DNA of 64,000 nucleotides from an uncultured Collinsella sp. (GTDB lineage Bacteria; Actinomycetota; Coriobacteriia; Coriobacteriales; Coriobacteriaceae). A program made the position numbers and the translations under genes. Where the stretch lies: the NCBI GenBank assembly GCA_902472315.1, contig CABRNM010000001.1, forward strand, positions 62,001 through 126,000, read 5' to 3'. The notes beneath the pieces are model-generated. The model was not told the DNA's origin and did no database searches. It was given only the letters and a program-made list of their open reading frames with translations. Shown here piece by piece: positions 55,801-64,000 of the stretch (position 1 is the stretch's first letter; each line of letters opens with the position of its first letter).

Positions 55801-58800
55801 TTCAACGTTACGGGCCTTGAGGTCAGCGGAAAAATCGAGACCGGCAATTGCACCAGCGGCAAGATTGCCCAGGTCGGCGGTCTTATCGGCTGCATCGCAC
55901 AGAGCACCTATGGGGCTGATGGGGCAATAGCCAACTCGGCCAAAAAGGACGTTAACATTACGGGCCTTTCGTTCAACTCGTTCAAGATGGGAGTCGGAAA
56001 GAACGGCGATAAGCTCAATGGCGTGGGCGGTCTCTTGGGTTATAGCTGGGGCAACGCGGTCGTAACTATCGGAGATGACAACATTAACAAGAGTGAAAAC
56101 TCCTATGCTTTGAAAACGACCAACGCTTCTATAATCGCGACTGTGGATGATTCCAAGGAGCTTGGCGGCCTTGTATACGCAGCCAGCGGTCACTGGATTA
56201 TCAACAACTACGCCATCGATCTCTCGGGCACAAAGATTAATGCAGGCGCCGCTCAGACGCTCGGCGTTCTAGTTTGCCGCGGCTGCAAGGTGGATGATAA
56301 GACGACATATGGCGTCGAGAGCTACCTAGGCCTGTACTTGGAGGACAGGGCTTATTGGGATACCGCCTATAGGGTGCCCACCGGCGAGGGGGCCATCGTT
56401 GCGTCGGGCGTAACGTCCTTCGATGAATGGGTTGGCAGCGGTGTAAAACCAAACAACGGCAGCAAGCTCATGGACGCCGACTGGAACACGGTCGTTTCGC
56501 TACACACACAGAAAAACAAGCTGGACATGGACGGTGATTCCACAAAAGACAACAGCTACCATAATCGCTCGTCTTTCGGTCGAAGCCAGAATACGAACGG
56601 CAATACCCGCTACTTCTACAACCTCGACATAGCCTCTAAGAATTGTGAAGGCGGCTTTAGTGGCAGTCAAATCGATACAGCGGACAAGCTGCTCTTATGG
56701 TCTGCTTTCTGCTATGCTCCCGCCGGTATTCGTTCGACAATCGTTCCCGATGGTACGACAGGGCTCGATGATTCCATAACCATAACGGGCACAATCGATT
56801 TGGCCGGCTACAGCTACTATCCCACTCAACCGATCGGAGAGGTGACGGTTAATAATGCGGCCATCACCTTCTACTACTCCAAGATCAAGGCCGAGCAGAA
56901 TGGCAACAAGCTAAACTCCGATGCCACCCAGCACGAGAACATGCACTGCGGTCTTTTTCAAACGGTGGCAGACGGCGATCTCACAGTAAGCAACGTCACT
57001 TTGGGCGGTACCGTTGGGCCCGTTATCAATGACGGAAAGAGCTCTACTGACGCTATTGGCGCGGGCGGAAGCTCATCGGGCGCGCTCGTGTGCCGCTACG
57101 TGTATGGGTCCAGCGACGGCAATGGCACCAAGATTAGAAAGATCTCAATTGATGATCTTACACTCAACAATCTGATTGTCGACGGCGCCAACAGCGCCAC
57201 GGACGCTAACGCCTATATGCCTCTGCTCATCAACGAGATGCAGAAGTACGTGAGCCTGAACGCGAAGAATATCAAGACTACTGGGTACACGAGTGGCACC
57301 AAGGCGGCTACGTCGCTGTTCGGAAAGCTTGGTGTAGGCAGTGAGGCCGATCAGGTGACGGCGAAGTTTGAGCAAATCAGCTTGCCCAGCCAAGAGAACA
57401 ATACGATCTTCACCCATGCGAGCCTGCTGGAGAGTTTTGGCTACGGAAGCACGAGCACGGGCTCTGCGGACTACACCTTTACTAAGGCCGATGGCGATGC
57501 GGGCAAGGTGACCTACGGATCCGAGATTGATGGGAGTACGGAGTACCCGGGCAAGCAGCTTTGGTATTACGACGAAGCGACGTATGGTGCCGTGAGCGGC
57601 TATGTGACGGTTGATGGTAAGAAGGACGGTGACGTCAGGCCTTGGTTCGGTGACTACCTTCCTTATGTTTACAAGGGAAAAGCCGCCGAGGATGGCGTCC
57701 AGTATCACGAAATTAAAGTCAACCAGCGCATTCCAAAGCTGGTAATGGGATGTGGTACCTACGGCGATCCTTATTCCGTCACAAACGCGGCGGAGATGAA
57801 TGCCATTGCCAACTACATTAATAACATGACGGCGCTTGACGGCTGGGAGGTCACCATTGTCGCCGACCAGGGTAGGCTCTGCACTCGCCGCAGCAGCGAT
57901 CACTCGACCGACAATGAGGTTACGTACGTCTACAAGCAGGCGAACGGTACCGATAATAAATGGGAGAAGAAGACCGGAGACGCGTCGACCAATTCCCCGC
58001 AGACGCTGAGCGACGAAACCATGCACCGCTATATGCAGAGCGCGTATTACAGCATCGAGCCTACTGAGGGCAATACGATTACTCTCGACGGCGCATCGTT
58101 TGGCGGTTTTGGAAATAGGGCCAACCCGTTTAGGGGCGTCATCGTTGGCAACTTTGGCAGTGATAATAAAAACGCAACCATCAAGATAGAGAATAACGAG
58201 GGTTCGCTTCGCGGCCTTATTCCCTATAGTTACGGCAGCGTGGTGCGCGATCTGAATATTCGCTATGTGAACGCGTCGGCGACTATTACTTATTCTGCCA
58301 AGGATGCCGACGGCGTTCCGACGGCGTTTTTCGGTGGCGTTGTCGGCTGCATCCTTGGTGGCGATAACATTATCGATGGCGTGGTCGTTAATGGGACGAC
58401 GGCCGAAAACCCTACAACGGGATTTACCGTCACGGGCGGTGGCGACAAGCCGCATCTTGTTCCCATTGGTGGCTACGTCGGTGCCATTGCGGGTGGCGGC
58501 GTGATTTTCCGCAATATGGACAAAAGCGGAAAATCTTCCTGGCGTGCTGGAACTGGTGACAAATCTCGTGGTCTGGGAAAGGGCAACTTTGATCTCTACA
58601 ACAATCCCTACGTCGGTCGCGTGATTGATGGCTATGCCTTTAGCGAGGGCTGTAAGGTTGAAAACGGTAACGCTAACTACCAGATTAACGAGCTCACAAA
58701 AAAAGGAACCCCCTGTGTCACCACCACGGGCACCGACAACAAGTACCTCGGCACTAACGCCGAGGCTCCTGTGACCATGGTGAAAAACGCCCAGGGCCTT

Positions 58801-61800
58801 TTGGTGCTCTCGGCCATCATCAGCTCGGGTGCGGGTGCTGGCGCGGCACATACCAACTACTCCAATAATGGCGTGTTCCGCGGTTCCAAGGCTTACTGGG
58901 GCAGCGATTCGCAAGACCCGGCGATATGCGGCTACCTGTTTGGCAACAAGGAATATGGCAAGGTACGGAATGCTAACTACGCAAATGTGGGCAAGCCTGA
59001 GAGTGCTGCCGGCGATTTCGAAATCGCCAAAAACGACGACCAGAAGGCCCCCGGCAAGCAGGGGTGGCACGGCCCGCTCGACCATGATGACGATGTAAAT
59101 TCGCCCTACCTGGTGGCGTCCTACGCTGCCGACTACCAAACGGGCTATGTGTGCGCGTCGAAATCGATCGGCATGAGCTTGGAGTTCAAGCAGGGCGACA
59201 CCTACGATATGACCGACTACGGCACGGGGTACGTGGGCCTAAACGGCCGCTACTATTCCAATGCCTGCAATTCGAACCAGCCGGGCACCGACCGCGACCG
59301 TATTACGCCGCACGTAGCCACGATCGACGGTAACGGCGCCACCATCACGGTGGGTACCGAAGGCACCGCCTACGGCGTCGTCGAATACGCCGACGACGAC
59401 TATAAGGTCTCGGGCGTGGGTGGTCTATTCAGCACCGTGATGTTCACCTCCACCAATGTGGGGCAGAGCGTCACCGCGAACGACGGCGCGCAGGTCAAAG
59501 ACCTCACCTTTAGCAACTGCAACGTAGCGCTCACCTATATCGACACCAACGGCGAAGCCAAACCAGGAGAGGCGCCGAACGACCTTACCGGTGCCGGCCT
59601 TTTGGCGGGTGCAACGGCCAACTACGACGACGGCACGTGCGGCATCTACCGCAACGTGCAGATGAAGAACTGCACCGTGTCGGGCGCAAAGAGCGTAGGA
59701 GGGCTTCTTGGCAGCTCGGGCCGCGCCAGACGAACTACGAGCGAAGACAGAACCTATATGGTCGAGTTCGGGGACGGGTGGGGCCCCGCGTATCTCTATG
59801 ACTGCTCATACACTGGCCTTAACGTCACGGGCGAGAAGAATGTCGGTGGCTATGTGGGTACGGTCGCCTCGGCGTGCGGTGTGTGGACAACCGCAGGCAC
59901 AGGGGTGAGCGAAAGGACCGTTGGCAAAAACTCGACCATAACTGCCACAGGGACAGTGCCCTACGTGGGCGGCGTGCTCGGCTATGTCGAAAGAAGCGAT
60001 ATCTCGGTCAACACCAACATCGGCACCACCACAGCGGCCCAGTCGTCGTGCACGGCAGTCATCTCTGGGGTAAACGTGCTAGCCACCGGGTCGAACTCCG
60101 ATGACCATATGGGCGCCGGCGGCGTGGTCGGACGCGCCCGTGGCGGCGTTATTTCTATGAGCAACGTGCGCATTGATGGCGGAAACGGCACCGAGAACGC
60201 CGTCATCGGCGATAAGGCCGGAACGAACAATAGCATCTACAATGCGGGCGGCCTGATTGGTGAGGTTACGAGTAGCGGTAGCCCCAACAAGTACTGGTTC
60301 GACGACTGCAGTGTCAAGAATGTCAGCATCGCCGGCACCGGCAAATGCTCGGGCGGGCTTATCGGCTACTTCTTCAGCAATGTGAATATAGCCTGCAACA
60401 ACATCGCGATCGAGAACGCTACGATTAAGGGTAACTGGAGCGGCGGTCTGCTGGGCGCGAATAACGCGAGTAACAGCGGATCCGTCGTCATTGACGTTAC
60501 CAACACAAAGGTATCCAACACCACGTTTAGCGAAAGGTCCAACGGCGGCATTATGGGCGACGGGCGCGGCCAGTTCCATCTGTTAAACGTGCTCATGGAC
60601 AGCAATAGCTACAATGCGGGCAAAACCCAGGGCGTACTCTTGGGCGAGGTTGACACGGGGGATGGTAAGTACAGCCTTTCCGCAGCGGGCGTGGAAGTAA
60701 AGCCCGGTAGTGGCAAGACCACGAGCGACCTGCCGCCGATGGTTTACACGACCAATACGAATACGGCTGCTGTTAACGAGAAAACTTATATTGCCTTCGG
60801 CGACTACAACGGCACGGCTGCCGCGCCCAACGAGAACAAAACGCTTTACGGCGCAGGCGATACTGCTACCACGGCAACGAGTCCGTACGTGACCACGAGG
60901 CCCGTGAGCACGCTGGCGGTGCGTGCCTCCGACGGCGACACCACCGACCGCTACCTGTTTGGCGACGGCGCCGCCATTGACACCGCGACGACCATCCAAA
61001 GCCAAGCGGGTGCCCGCGTTCCCGGCCGCTACACCTACACCAACATCGCCGGCATCAATGATGCCGGCGCATACCAAAACACGAGCACCTATAGCGCGGA
61101 CAGCTCGCGTAGCACCTATAACGCTAACAACATTACTTCGGGCAAGAAGGCCAAAACTGACTTCCCCGTGCTCGTGATTCCGGGCAACGATACCACGACG
61201 GTGGAGAGCTACCTGAACATCGTGACCAATGGCGGCTTCTCCGATGCCCGCCGCCTCAACGGCAGCACCGCGCATGTGACCGCCACCGCCGAGGTCTTCT
61301 CGCTCGCCGATAACGGCACCTTCGTCAAGGACGTAGCCGCCTCGCAAGCGCCCACGCTCAAGGTGCTCAACAATGGCACGAGCTCTATGGCATTCCGCGC
61401 GAGCACCGACTGGGACAATGAGCAGGGGCGCTTCACGCTGCTTACGGTCACCTTTAGCGAGGCCGGCCAGAGCTACCGTGTACAGGTACCCATCATCGTC
61501 AAGCGCATGCTCGAGATCGACTTTACCGCCACCTACTCCGAAGGTGCGAACTTCAAGGCTGCCGACTATGCGACAAAATACGACAAGCACGTACTTGTGA
61601 GCAGCGGCGACACCATGACCGGCTACCTTACCTGGACCTATGGCAGCGCTCGGGGCAAGCCGGTCGATTACGGCTGGAACACGCTGCTCGAAGCCGGCGG
61701 CTCTATGGGTCCGCTCAACAAGAGCATTACCTTCGGTGCCACGCTGCCCGAGGGTACACAGCTCACACTCGTGGACACGGCCAACAACAGCCGCGAATAT

Positions 61801-63534
61801 CACTACACGGTGGGCACGGGTGGCGCGACGTCAGTCAAGCTCACCGAGTTTGTGGACGCTGGCAACAAGGCTTACTACACCGAACCGTGGCTGAGCGAAA
61901 TCGTGGGCGTGAAGGCCGATGAGGCCAAGGAGGACAAGGACGGCGCTTGGGTCAAGCTCGCCGATGACGAGGTCAAGGACAAGAGCCAGGCCGAACTCGC
62001 GAAGATGGCTGGCGCCAAGGTCGATGGCGCGTACTACCGCGCGCGCACTTCTTCCGACGCGACGGGCACGTTCTATACCCTCTCCGTTGATAAGGAAGAG
62101 CCCAAGAGCGAAAACTTCTACTTGGTGGTGCGCACGCCGGCGGGGTCCGCGGGCGTCAACGGCTACACCGCCACCACGGTGGACACGAGCCTCAACGAGC
62201 ACATCAACTACCTGCTGCGAGGCAAGAAAGCAGCCGACGGCAAGGCTGCCGAGGATGGGCACCAGAATACGCCCTCGACCTACAGCGTGGCATCAAACTA
62301 CACGCACAGCCTCGTTGACAACAAGCGTAACCTCGTCGACAACAGGGACAGCATCAACCGGATGGAGCTCAAGGAAGCCACCTATTCGCTTTCCATGAAC
62401 GTGAGCGACACCGTGACGTTTGACTCGAGCCAGCAATACACGAGCTCTGACGCGCTGTATTATCAGCTCGATTCGTCGCTTGTCACCTATCACGATGGCG
62501 TCATCGCGGGCTCGGTAGGATACCCCACGGGCACGCAGGGCACGTATGAGTTCTACGTTAAGGTGGGTGATAACTACTACACCTGGGGCGGGTCGGGTTG
62601 GAATCTGGCCGGCACGAAGGAGACCCCAGTGGTGTCGGGCCTTAGTTGGACTGCGAACGGTGGCGACATGTCACTGGTGCTTACCGATGCTGAGGGTAAT
62701 CCCATCGATATGTCGGGCCTGCGCGAGATCGCCAAGAACCATGTCAACGCCTTCACCGTTACCATGAGGGCCGCGCTCACCATGACGGAGCCTGCCTGCC
62801 AGGCGGGTATCGTGGCCTCGCAGAACAGCGGCACCGACCGCTACACCAAACCCAACTACCGCGCGTACCTTTCCACGCATGCCGACACGCTCAGCACCAG
62901 TAGCAACTCGGCATACAACGATGGCGGCGCCGGCTACTACCGTATGGATGTGGGCTCATCGACCATCGCGCTCGAGGCGTCTAAGAAATCCCAGTTGGGC
63001 ATCAACATCGATGACCTCAAGTCCGCTGACGGCGAGATCGCTCTGGTGGGTACCTACGACCTGAGCAAGCTCACGGGCGCCGAGGCTAAGATCGACGCCG
63101 CAAGCACGGTGACCTACACGCTGAGCCTGGAGCGGCGGCAAGATAATGGCGGCTATGCTCCGGTCGGCGATATCTCGAACTACATTACGGTGCTCGGCAG
63201 CGATTACCTAGGCACGGGTGCGGCATCCGCCGACGGTAACAGCTATGTGTTCACCGACACCAAGACCAACGGCGCGTTCCTCACGCGCGACGGCAACAGC
63301 CTTGCCTTTAAGCATGCCTTCTGCGTTAAAGTGAATACGAATGTTGAGGGTGAGAACCAAACTTACGCAAACTACCGCTTGGTGCTTACGGCCAATATTA
63401 TGACCGGCAACGTTGTCGACGACACACCGGTCAACGTTAGCAACCTTGATGGCTATTCGCACTCCGACTACGTGACGTACACGCTAGCGCGCATCAACAC
63501 CGAGGGCATTCGGCACGAGACGAAAACCAACTAG
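52858..63534 (+). CDS. Giant secreted adhesin-like protein with GLUG-type beta-helix repeats
   Basis: 3,558 residues. A Sec signal peptide (1-30, FQALAPSTEVFAQ) is followed by an acidic Ala/Asp/Thr-rich linker to about 145. Residues about 150-2650 are built of beta-helix turns with recurring GGLIG/GGVVGYVG/GGAIGYVG cores (for example GGLIGEA, GGVIGDVS, GGVVGYVGDS, IGGAIGYVGNY, VGGLLGYSWGN), the GLUG motif of secreted repeat proteins. From about 2,720 the chain changes to Ig-like or other beta domains and ends at HETKTN. There is no LPXTG-like motif, hydrophobic tail or charged tail. It is the last and largest gene of the surface operon; a terminator follows. Confidence 0.85.
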   Translation: MRTAKRITTACLTAIMIFQALAPSTEVFAQELDAVMEASVSAARAAGNTARSVQDAVATALQDADQATSDDVATTPGADAGATEGGDGSTNAGESQDSTTDGTTNGDTPTEGDASQDDAAADEGAADGEQADDADADAADQANTAPTIATVEDLRHALGDGNVITDDLGAVTAITFESNADLIAISNTDPAIYQNANISKGGSTGIDFDVCGAEIVDGLGSLTFQGFGSDAYPFKGALNLGDRTLTVNKTLFNNIELSDANSTVKLTWKGTDAQPIVAAKVTGADKTLAATVTVGTPKSDTEKDICKLASPLVGEVTGALTLNATYVTSANSPLAIDMQSSTGNMGLLVNTLAEGASLTLAGLALPDKLDGTPTINATAADANAGGLIGEAREGATVALPTGIDVSALSVAGKNAAGGLIGKATNLTLNIADGVTVKPACNVGDKDSACSGGVIGDVSFAQGFIVKPNMFDLGKLVTLGASQRAGALFGVADISNGDIVVQGGTYKSKFTLPEEVSFNGSYGGLVGKVFATAKGVDEPLRAFVVQKDADKKTCSIEFELAGKLSDAGGVVGYVGDSSAPNPQPVAVVLDGVTVACKGGASARTDAGKFGGAVGVVDTRNVLDVRDFKLTSDNPIGKAQSNRAAGIAGSAWNAVIKFSGITDLSGASFAENSTTGQLVYENHNALIFAVGDGSDADKGAAGWTFKRSNTASKTDDIATYGEVIRLGGDFIKLDVDTHKLTLPDSLTAANGAYTLTSVEDFAKLAITWQTNGYYSMVEGVSENNPNILQSSTITVNGTIDLKGTGLTGFTQDCADGSQVFSGTLNGGGTIKLAVGEPYGMRGNAPLGADDISAGNGKIYRHGRLGLFAAINGAAANSETVSNVTIAGSMRFDNGSAIEAGSLAGAIAGGLTLSGATCETNIACDDTFTNDVNIGGIAGSVSAASTVTFRDSSKAQASITATKTLNGNSRIGGAIGYVGNYVSTFNVTGLEVSGKIETGNCTSGKIAQVGGLIGCIAQSTYGADGAIANSAKKDVNITGLSFNSFKMGVGKNGDKLNGVGGLLGYSWGNAVVTIGDDNINKSENSYALKTTNASIIATVDDSKELGGLVYAASGHWIINNYAIDLSGTKINAGAAQTLGVLVCRGCKVDDKTTYGVESYLGLYLEDRAYWDTAYRVPTGEGAIVASGVTSFDEWVGSGVKPNNGSKLMDADWNTVVSLHTQKNKLDMDGDSTKDNSYHNRSSFGRSQNTNGNTRYFYNLDIASKNCEGGFSGSQIDTADKLLLWSAFCYAPAGIRSTIVPDGTTGLDDSITITGTIDLAGYSYYPTQPIGEVTVNNAAITFYYSKIKAEQNGNKLNSDATQHENMHCGLFQTVADGDLTVSNVTLGGTVGPVINDGKSSTDAIGAGGSSSGALVCRYVYGSSDGNGTKIRKISIDDLTLNNLIVDGANSATDANAYMPLLINEMQKYVSLNAKNIKTTGYTSGTKAATSLFGKLGVGSEADQVTAKFEQISLPSQENNTIFTHASLLESFGYGSTSTGSADYTFTKADGDAGKVTYGSEIDGSTEYPGKQLWYYDEATYGAVSGYVTVDGKKDGDVRPWFGDYLPYVYKGKAAEDGVQYHEIKVNQRIPKLVMGCGTYGDPYSVTNAAEMNAIANYINNMTALDGWEVTIVADQGRLCTRRSSDHSTDNEVTYVYKQANGTDNKWEKKTGDASTNSPQTLSDETMHRYMQSAYYSIEPTEGNTITLDGASFGGFGNRANPFRGVIVGNFGSDNKNATIKIENNEGSLRGLIPYSYGSVVRDLNIRYVNASATITYSAKDADGVPTAFFGGVVGCILGGDNIIDGVVVNGTTAENPTTGFTVTGGGDKPHLVPIGGYVGAIAGGGVIFRNMDKSGKSSWRAGTGDKSRGLGKGNFDLYNNPYVGRVIDGYAFSEGCKVENGNANYQINELTKKGTPCVTTTGTDNKYLGTNAEAPVTMVKNAQGLLVLSAIISSGAGAGAAHTNYSNNGVFRGSKAYWGSDSQDPAICGYLFGNKEYGKVRNANYANVGKPESAAGDFEIAKNDDQKAPGKQGWHGPLDHDDDVNSPYLVASYAADYQTGYVCASKSIGMSLEFKQGDTYDMTDYGTGYVGLNGRYYSNACNSNQPGTDRDRITPHVATIDGNGATITVGTEGTAYGVVEYADDDYKVSGVGGLFSTVMFTSTNVGQSVTANDGAQVKDLTFSNCNVALTYIDTNGEAKPGEAPNDLTGAGLLAGATANYDDGTCGIYRNVQMKNCTVSGAKSVGGLLGSSGRARRTTSEDRTYMVEFGDGWGPAYLYDCSYTGLNVTGEKNVGGYVGTVASACGVWTTAGTGVSERTVGKNSTITATGTVPYVGGVLGYVERSDISVNTNIGTTTAAQSSCTAVISGVNVLATGSNSDDHMGAGGVVGRARGGVISMSNVRIDGGNGTENAVIGDKAGTNNSIYNAGGLIGEVTSSGSPNKYWFDDCSVKNVSIAGTGKCSGGLIGYFFSNVNIACNNIAIENATIKGNWSGGLLGANNASNSGSVVIDVTNTKVSNTTFSERSNGGIMGDGRGQFHLLNVLMDSNSYNAGKTQGVLLGEVDTGDGKYSLSAAGVEVKPGSGKTTSDLPPMVYTTNTNTAAVNEKTYIAFGDYNGTAAAPNENKTLYGAGDTATTATSPYVTTRPVSTLAVRASDGDTTDRYLFGDGAAIDTATTIQSQAGARVPGRYTYTNIAGINDAGAYQNTSTYSADSSRSTYNANNITSGKKAKTDFPVLVIPGNDTTTVESYLNIVTNGGFSDARRLNGSTAHVTATAEVFSLADNGTFVKDVAASQAPTLKVLNNGTSSMAFRASTDWDNEQGRFTLLTVTFSEAGQSYRVQVPIIVKRMLEIDFTATYSEGANFKAADYATKYDKHVLVSSGDTMTGYLTWTYGSARGKPVDYGWNTLLEAGGSMGPLNKSITFGATLPEGTQLTLVDTANNSREYHYTVGTGGATSVKLTEFVDAGNKAYYTEPWLSEIVGVKADEAKEDKDGAWVKLADDEVKDKSQAELAKMAGAKVDGAYYRARTSSDATGTFYTLSVDKEEPKSENFYLVVRTPAGSAGVNGYTATTVDTSLNEHINYLLRGKKAADGKAAEDGHQNTPSTYSVASNYTHSLVDNKRNLVDNRDSINRMELKEATYSLSMNVSDTVTFDSSQQYTSSDALYYQLDSSLVTYHDGVIAGSVGYPTGTQGTYEFYVKVGDNYYTWGGSGWNLAGTKETPVVSGLSWTANGGDMSLVLTDAEGNPIDMSGLREIAKNHVNAFTVTMRAALTMTEPACQAGIVASQNSGTDRYTKPNYRAYLSTHADTLSTSSNSAYNDGGAGYYRMDVGSSTIALEASKKSQLGINIDDLKSADGEIALVGTYDLSKLTGAEAKIDAASTVTYTLSLERRQDNGGYAPVGDISNYITVLGSDYLGTGAASADGNSYVFTDTKTNGAFLTRDGNSLAFKHAFCVKVNTNVEGENQTYANYRLVLTANIMTGNVVDDTPVNVSNLDGYSHSDYVTYTLARINTEGIRHETKTN

Positions 63535-63543
63535 CTACGCGAG

Positions 63544-63574
63544 GGGCGGCAACCACCCGGTTGCCGCCCTTTTT
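63544..63574 (+). terminator. Terminator of the surface operon
   Basis: GGGCGGCAAC pairs perfectly with GTTGCCGCCC (63544-63553 with 63560-63569), followed by TTTTT. Confidence 0.92.
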
Positions 63575-63607
63575 CTTGTTCGCTTGGTCTACTGCTGCCC
63601 CAGCTCT

Positions 63608-63707
63608 CCACCAACTTTCCAGCTTTCCACTTAACTTACCACTCAAGGTGGAAAGCTGGAAAGTTAAGTGGAAAGCTGGTAAGTTAGGTGGAAAGTTGGA
63701 AAGTTGG
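63608..63707. promoter_or_regulatory. 20-nt tandem repeats with an inverted copy, before the AlbA_2 gene
   Basis: GTGGAAAGCTGGAAAGTTAA (63648), GTGGAAAGCTGGTAAGTTAG (63668) and GTGGAAAGTTGGAAAGTTGG (63688) are consecutive 20-nt repeats. 63608-63642 holds about two copies in reverse orientation. The last repeat overlaps the ribosome site of the gene at 63718, so a bound protein could block its expression. Confidence 0.75.
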
Positions 63708-63717
63708 GAGGTTCGGC

Positions 63718-64000
63718 ATGAATGAGGAGTGGTTGGCGCAGGTTATCCATCATCTGCGGGCAATAGGAAACGACACCCAGCAGTACGAAGTAAAAGAAGC
63801 CAAGGGCGCGCTCCCCAAAAGCATCGTCGAGACGCTTTCGGCATTTTCCAACGCGCAGGGCGGCTTTATCATCCTCGGCATTTCCGAAAAGAACGGGTTT
63901 ATGCCCGTCGAGGGTTTTGATGCCCGCAAGATGCAAGACGCCCTCTCTTCTGCATGTGAAAAGCTGACGCCCGTTGTGAGGCCGGATATCCAAGTGCTCC
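63718..64000 (+). CDS. AlbA_2 (Schlafen-type) domain protein, 3' end beyond the window
   Basis: Only the first 94 residues are present. They begin MNEEWLAQVIHHLRAIGNDT and include EVKEAKGALPKSIVETLSAF and NAQGGFIILGISE, the conserved core of the AlbA_2/Schlafen putative nucleic-acid-binding domain. Such proteins usually continue with an ATPase-like C-terminal domain and a winged helix and are often transcription regulators or accessory genes. The ATG at 63718 follows GGGAGG. No stop occurs before the window end. Confidence 0.85.
   Translation, partial: MNEEWLAQVIHHLRAIGNDTQQYEVKEAKGALPKSIVETLSAFSNAQGGFIILGISEKNGFMPVEGFDARKMQDALSSACEKLTPVVRPDIQVL

Noticed and set aside
63440..63534. C-terminal sorting signal on the giant adhesin
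   Set aside because: The last 30 residues have no LPXTG-like motif, hydrophobic stretch or basic tail.

Overview
The window is high-GC, gene-dense bacterial chromosome. The gene content (membrane-bound LuxR regulator with a 12-helix transporter-like N-terminus, class B sortase, LPXTG-variant surface protein, fused ECF transporter ATPases, DUF4143 and AlbA_2 accessory genes, abundant intergenic hairpins) fits the Coriobacteriia, most likely Collinsella. This assignment rests on gene style and was not tested by a search.

Layout. 1-5000: purD, a Nudix hydrolase, an ABC exporter and a small membrane protein. 5000-10000: carA-carB behind a leader with a PyrR-type RNA hairpin that overlaps the carA ribosome binding site. 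9921-10358: three large palindromes. 10359-17580: purE, sortase B, a MoaE-like protein, a CmpB-type membrane protein (minus strand), then purF, purM and purN. 17730-20102: a lone PTS EIIA, a parvulin-type foldase and a YqeY protein. 20513-24337: a complete polar amino-acid ABC importer and a cytidylate-kinase-like protein. 24389-28383: the LuxR regulator and a cell-wall-anchored surface protein. 28778-32019 (minus strand): an NfnA/NfnB-like flavoprotein pair and pth. 32135-33863: a nuclease-like gene bracketed by two inverted-repeat elements. 33946-36538 (minus strand): prs and glmU. 36729-39794: an ECF transporter (T, fused A1A2, S). 39942-45142: xthA, sirtuin cobB, a folP-folK fusion with a long insert, a degenerate BirA-like protein and coaX. 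45339: initiator tRNA. 46104-49674: an enoate-reductase-type flavoenzyme and a DUF4143 ATPase. 49958-63534: a surface-structure operon of three membrane-anchored beta-rich proteins and a 3,558-residue secreted adhesin. 63718-end: an AlbA_2 gene cut by the window edge.

The housekeeping genes cover purine, pyrimidine, folate, CoA and cell-wall precursor synthesis; prs makes the PRPP used by purF and, elsewhere, by pyrimidine synthesis. The most unusual content is non-coding. (1) A roughly 150-bp element occurs twice (2050-2198 on plus, 20107-20256 on minus). Its ends and an internal loop are conserved while three helices have changed on both strands together, the mark of a selected RNA fold. 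(2) Two arrays (28421-28636 and 45505-45961) carry a 15-nt motif in strictly alternating orientation every 40 bases, separated by 25-nt variable segments. (3) A dispersed hairpin family shares a GGGACAGG core but has unrelated arms. (4) Iteron-like direct repeats sit in front of the DUF4143 gene (23-nt period) and the AlbA_2 gene (20-nt period).
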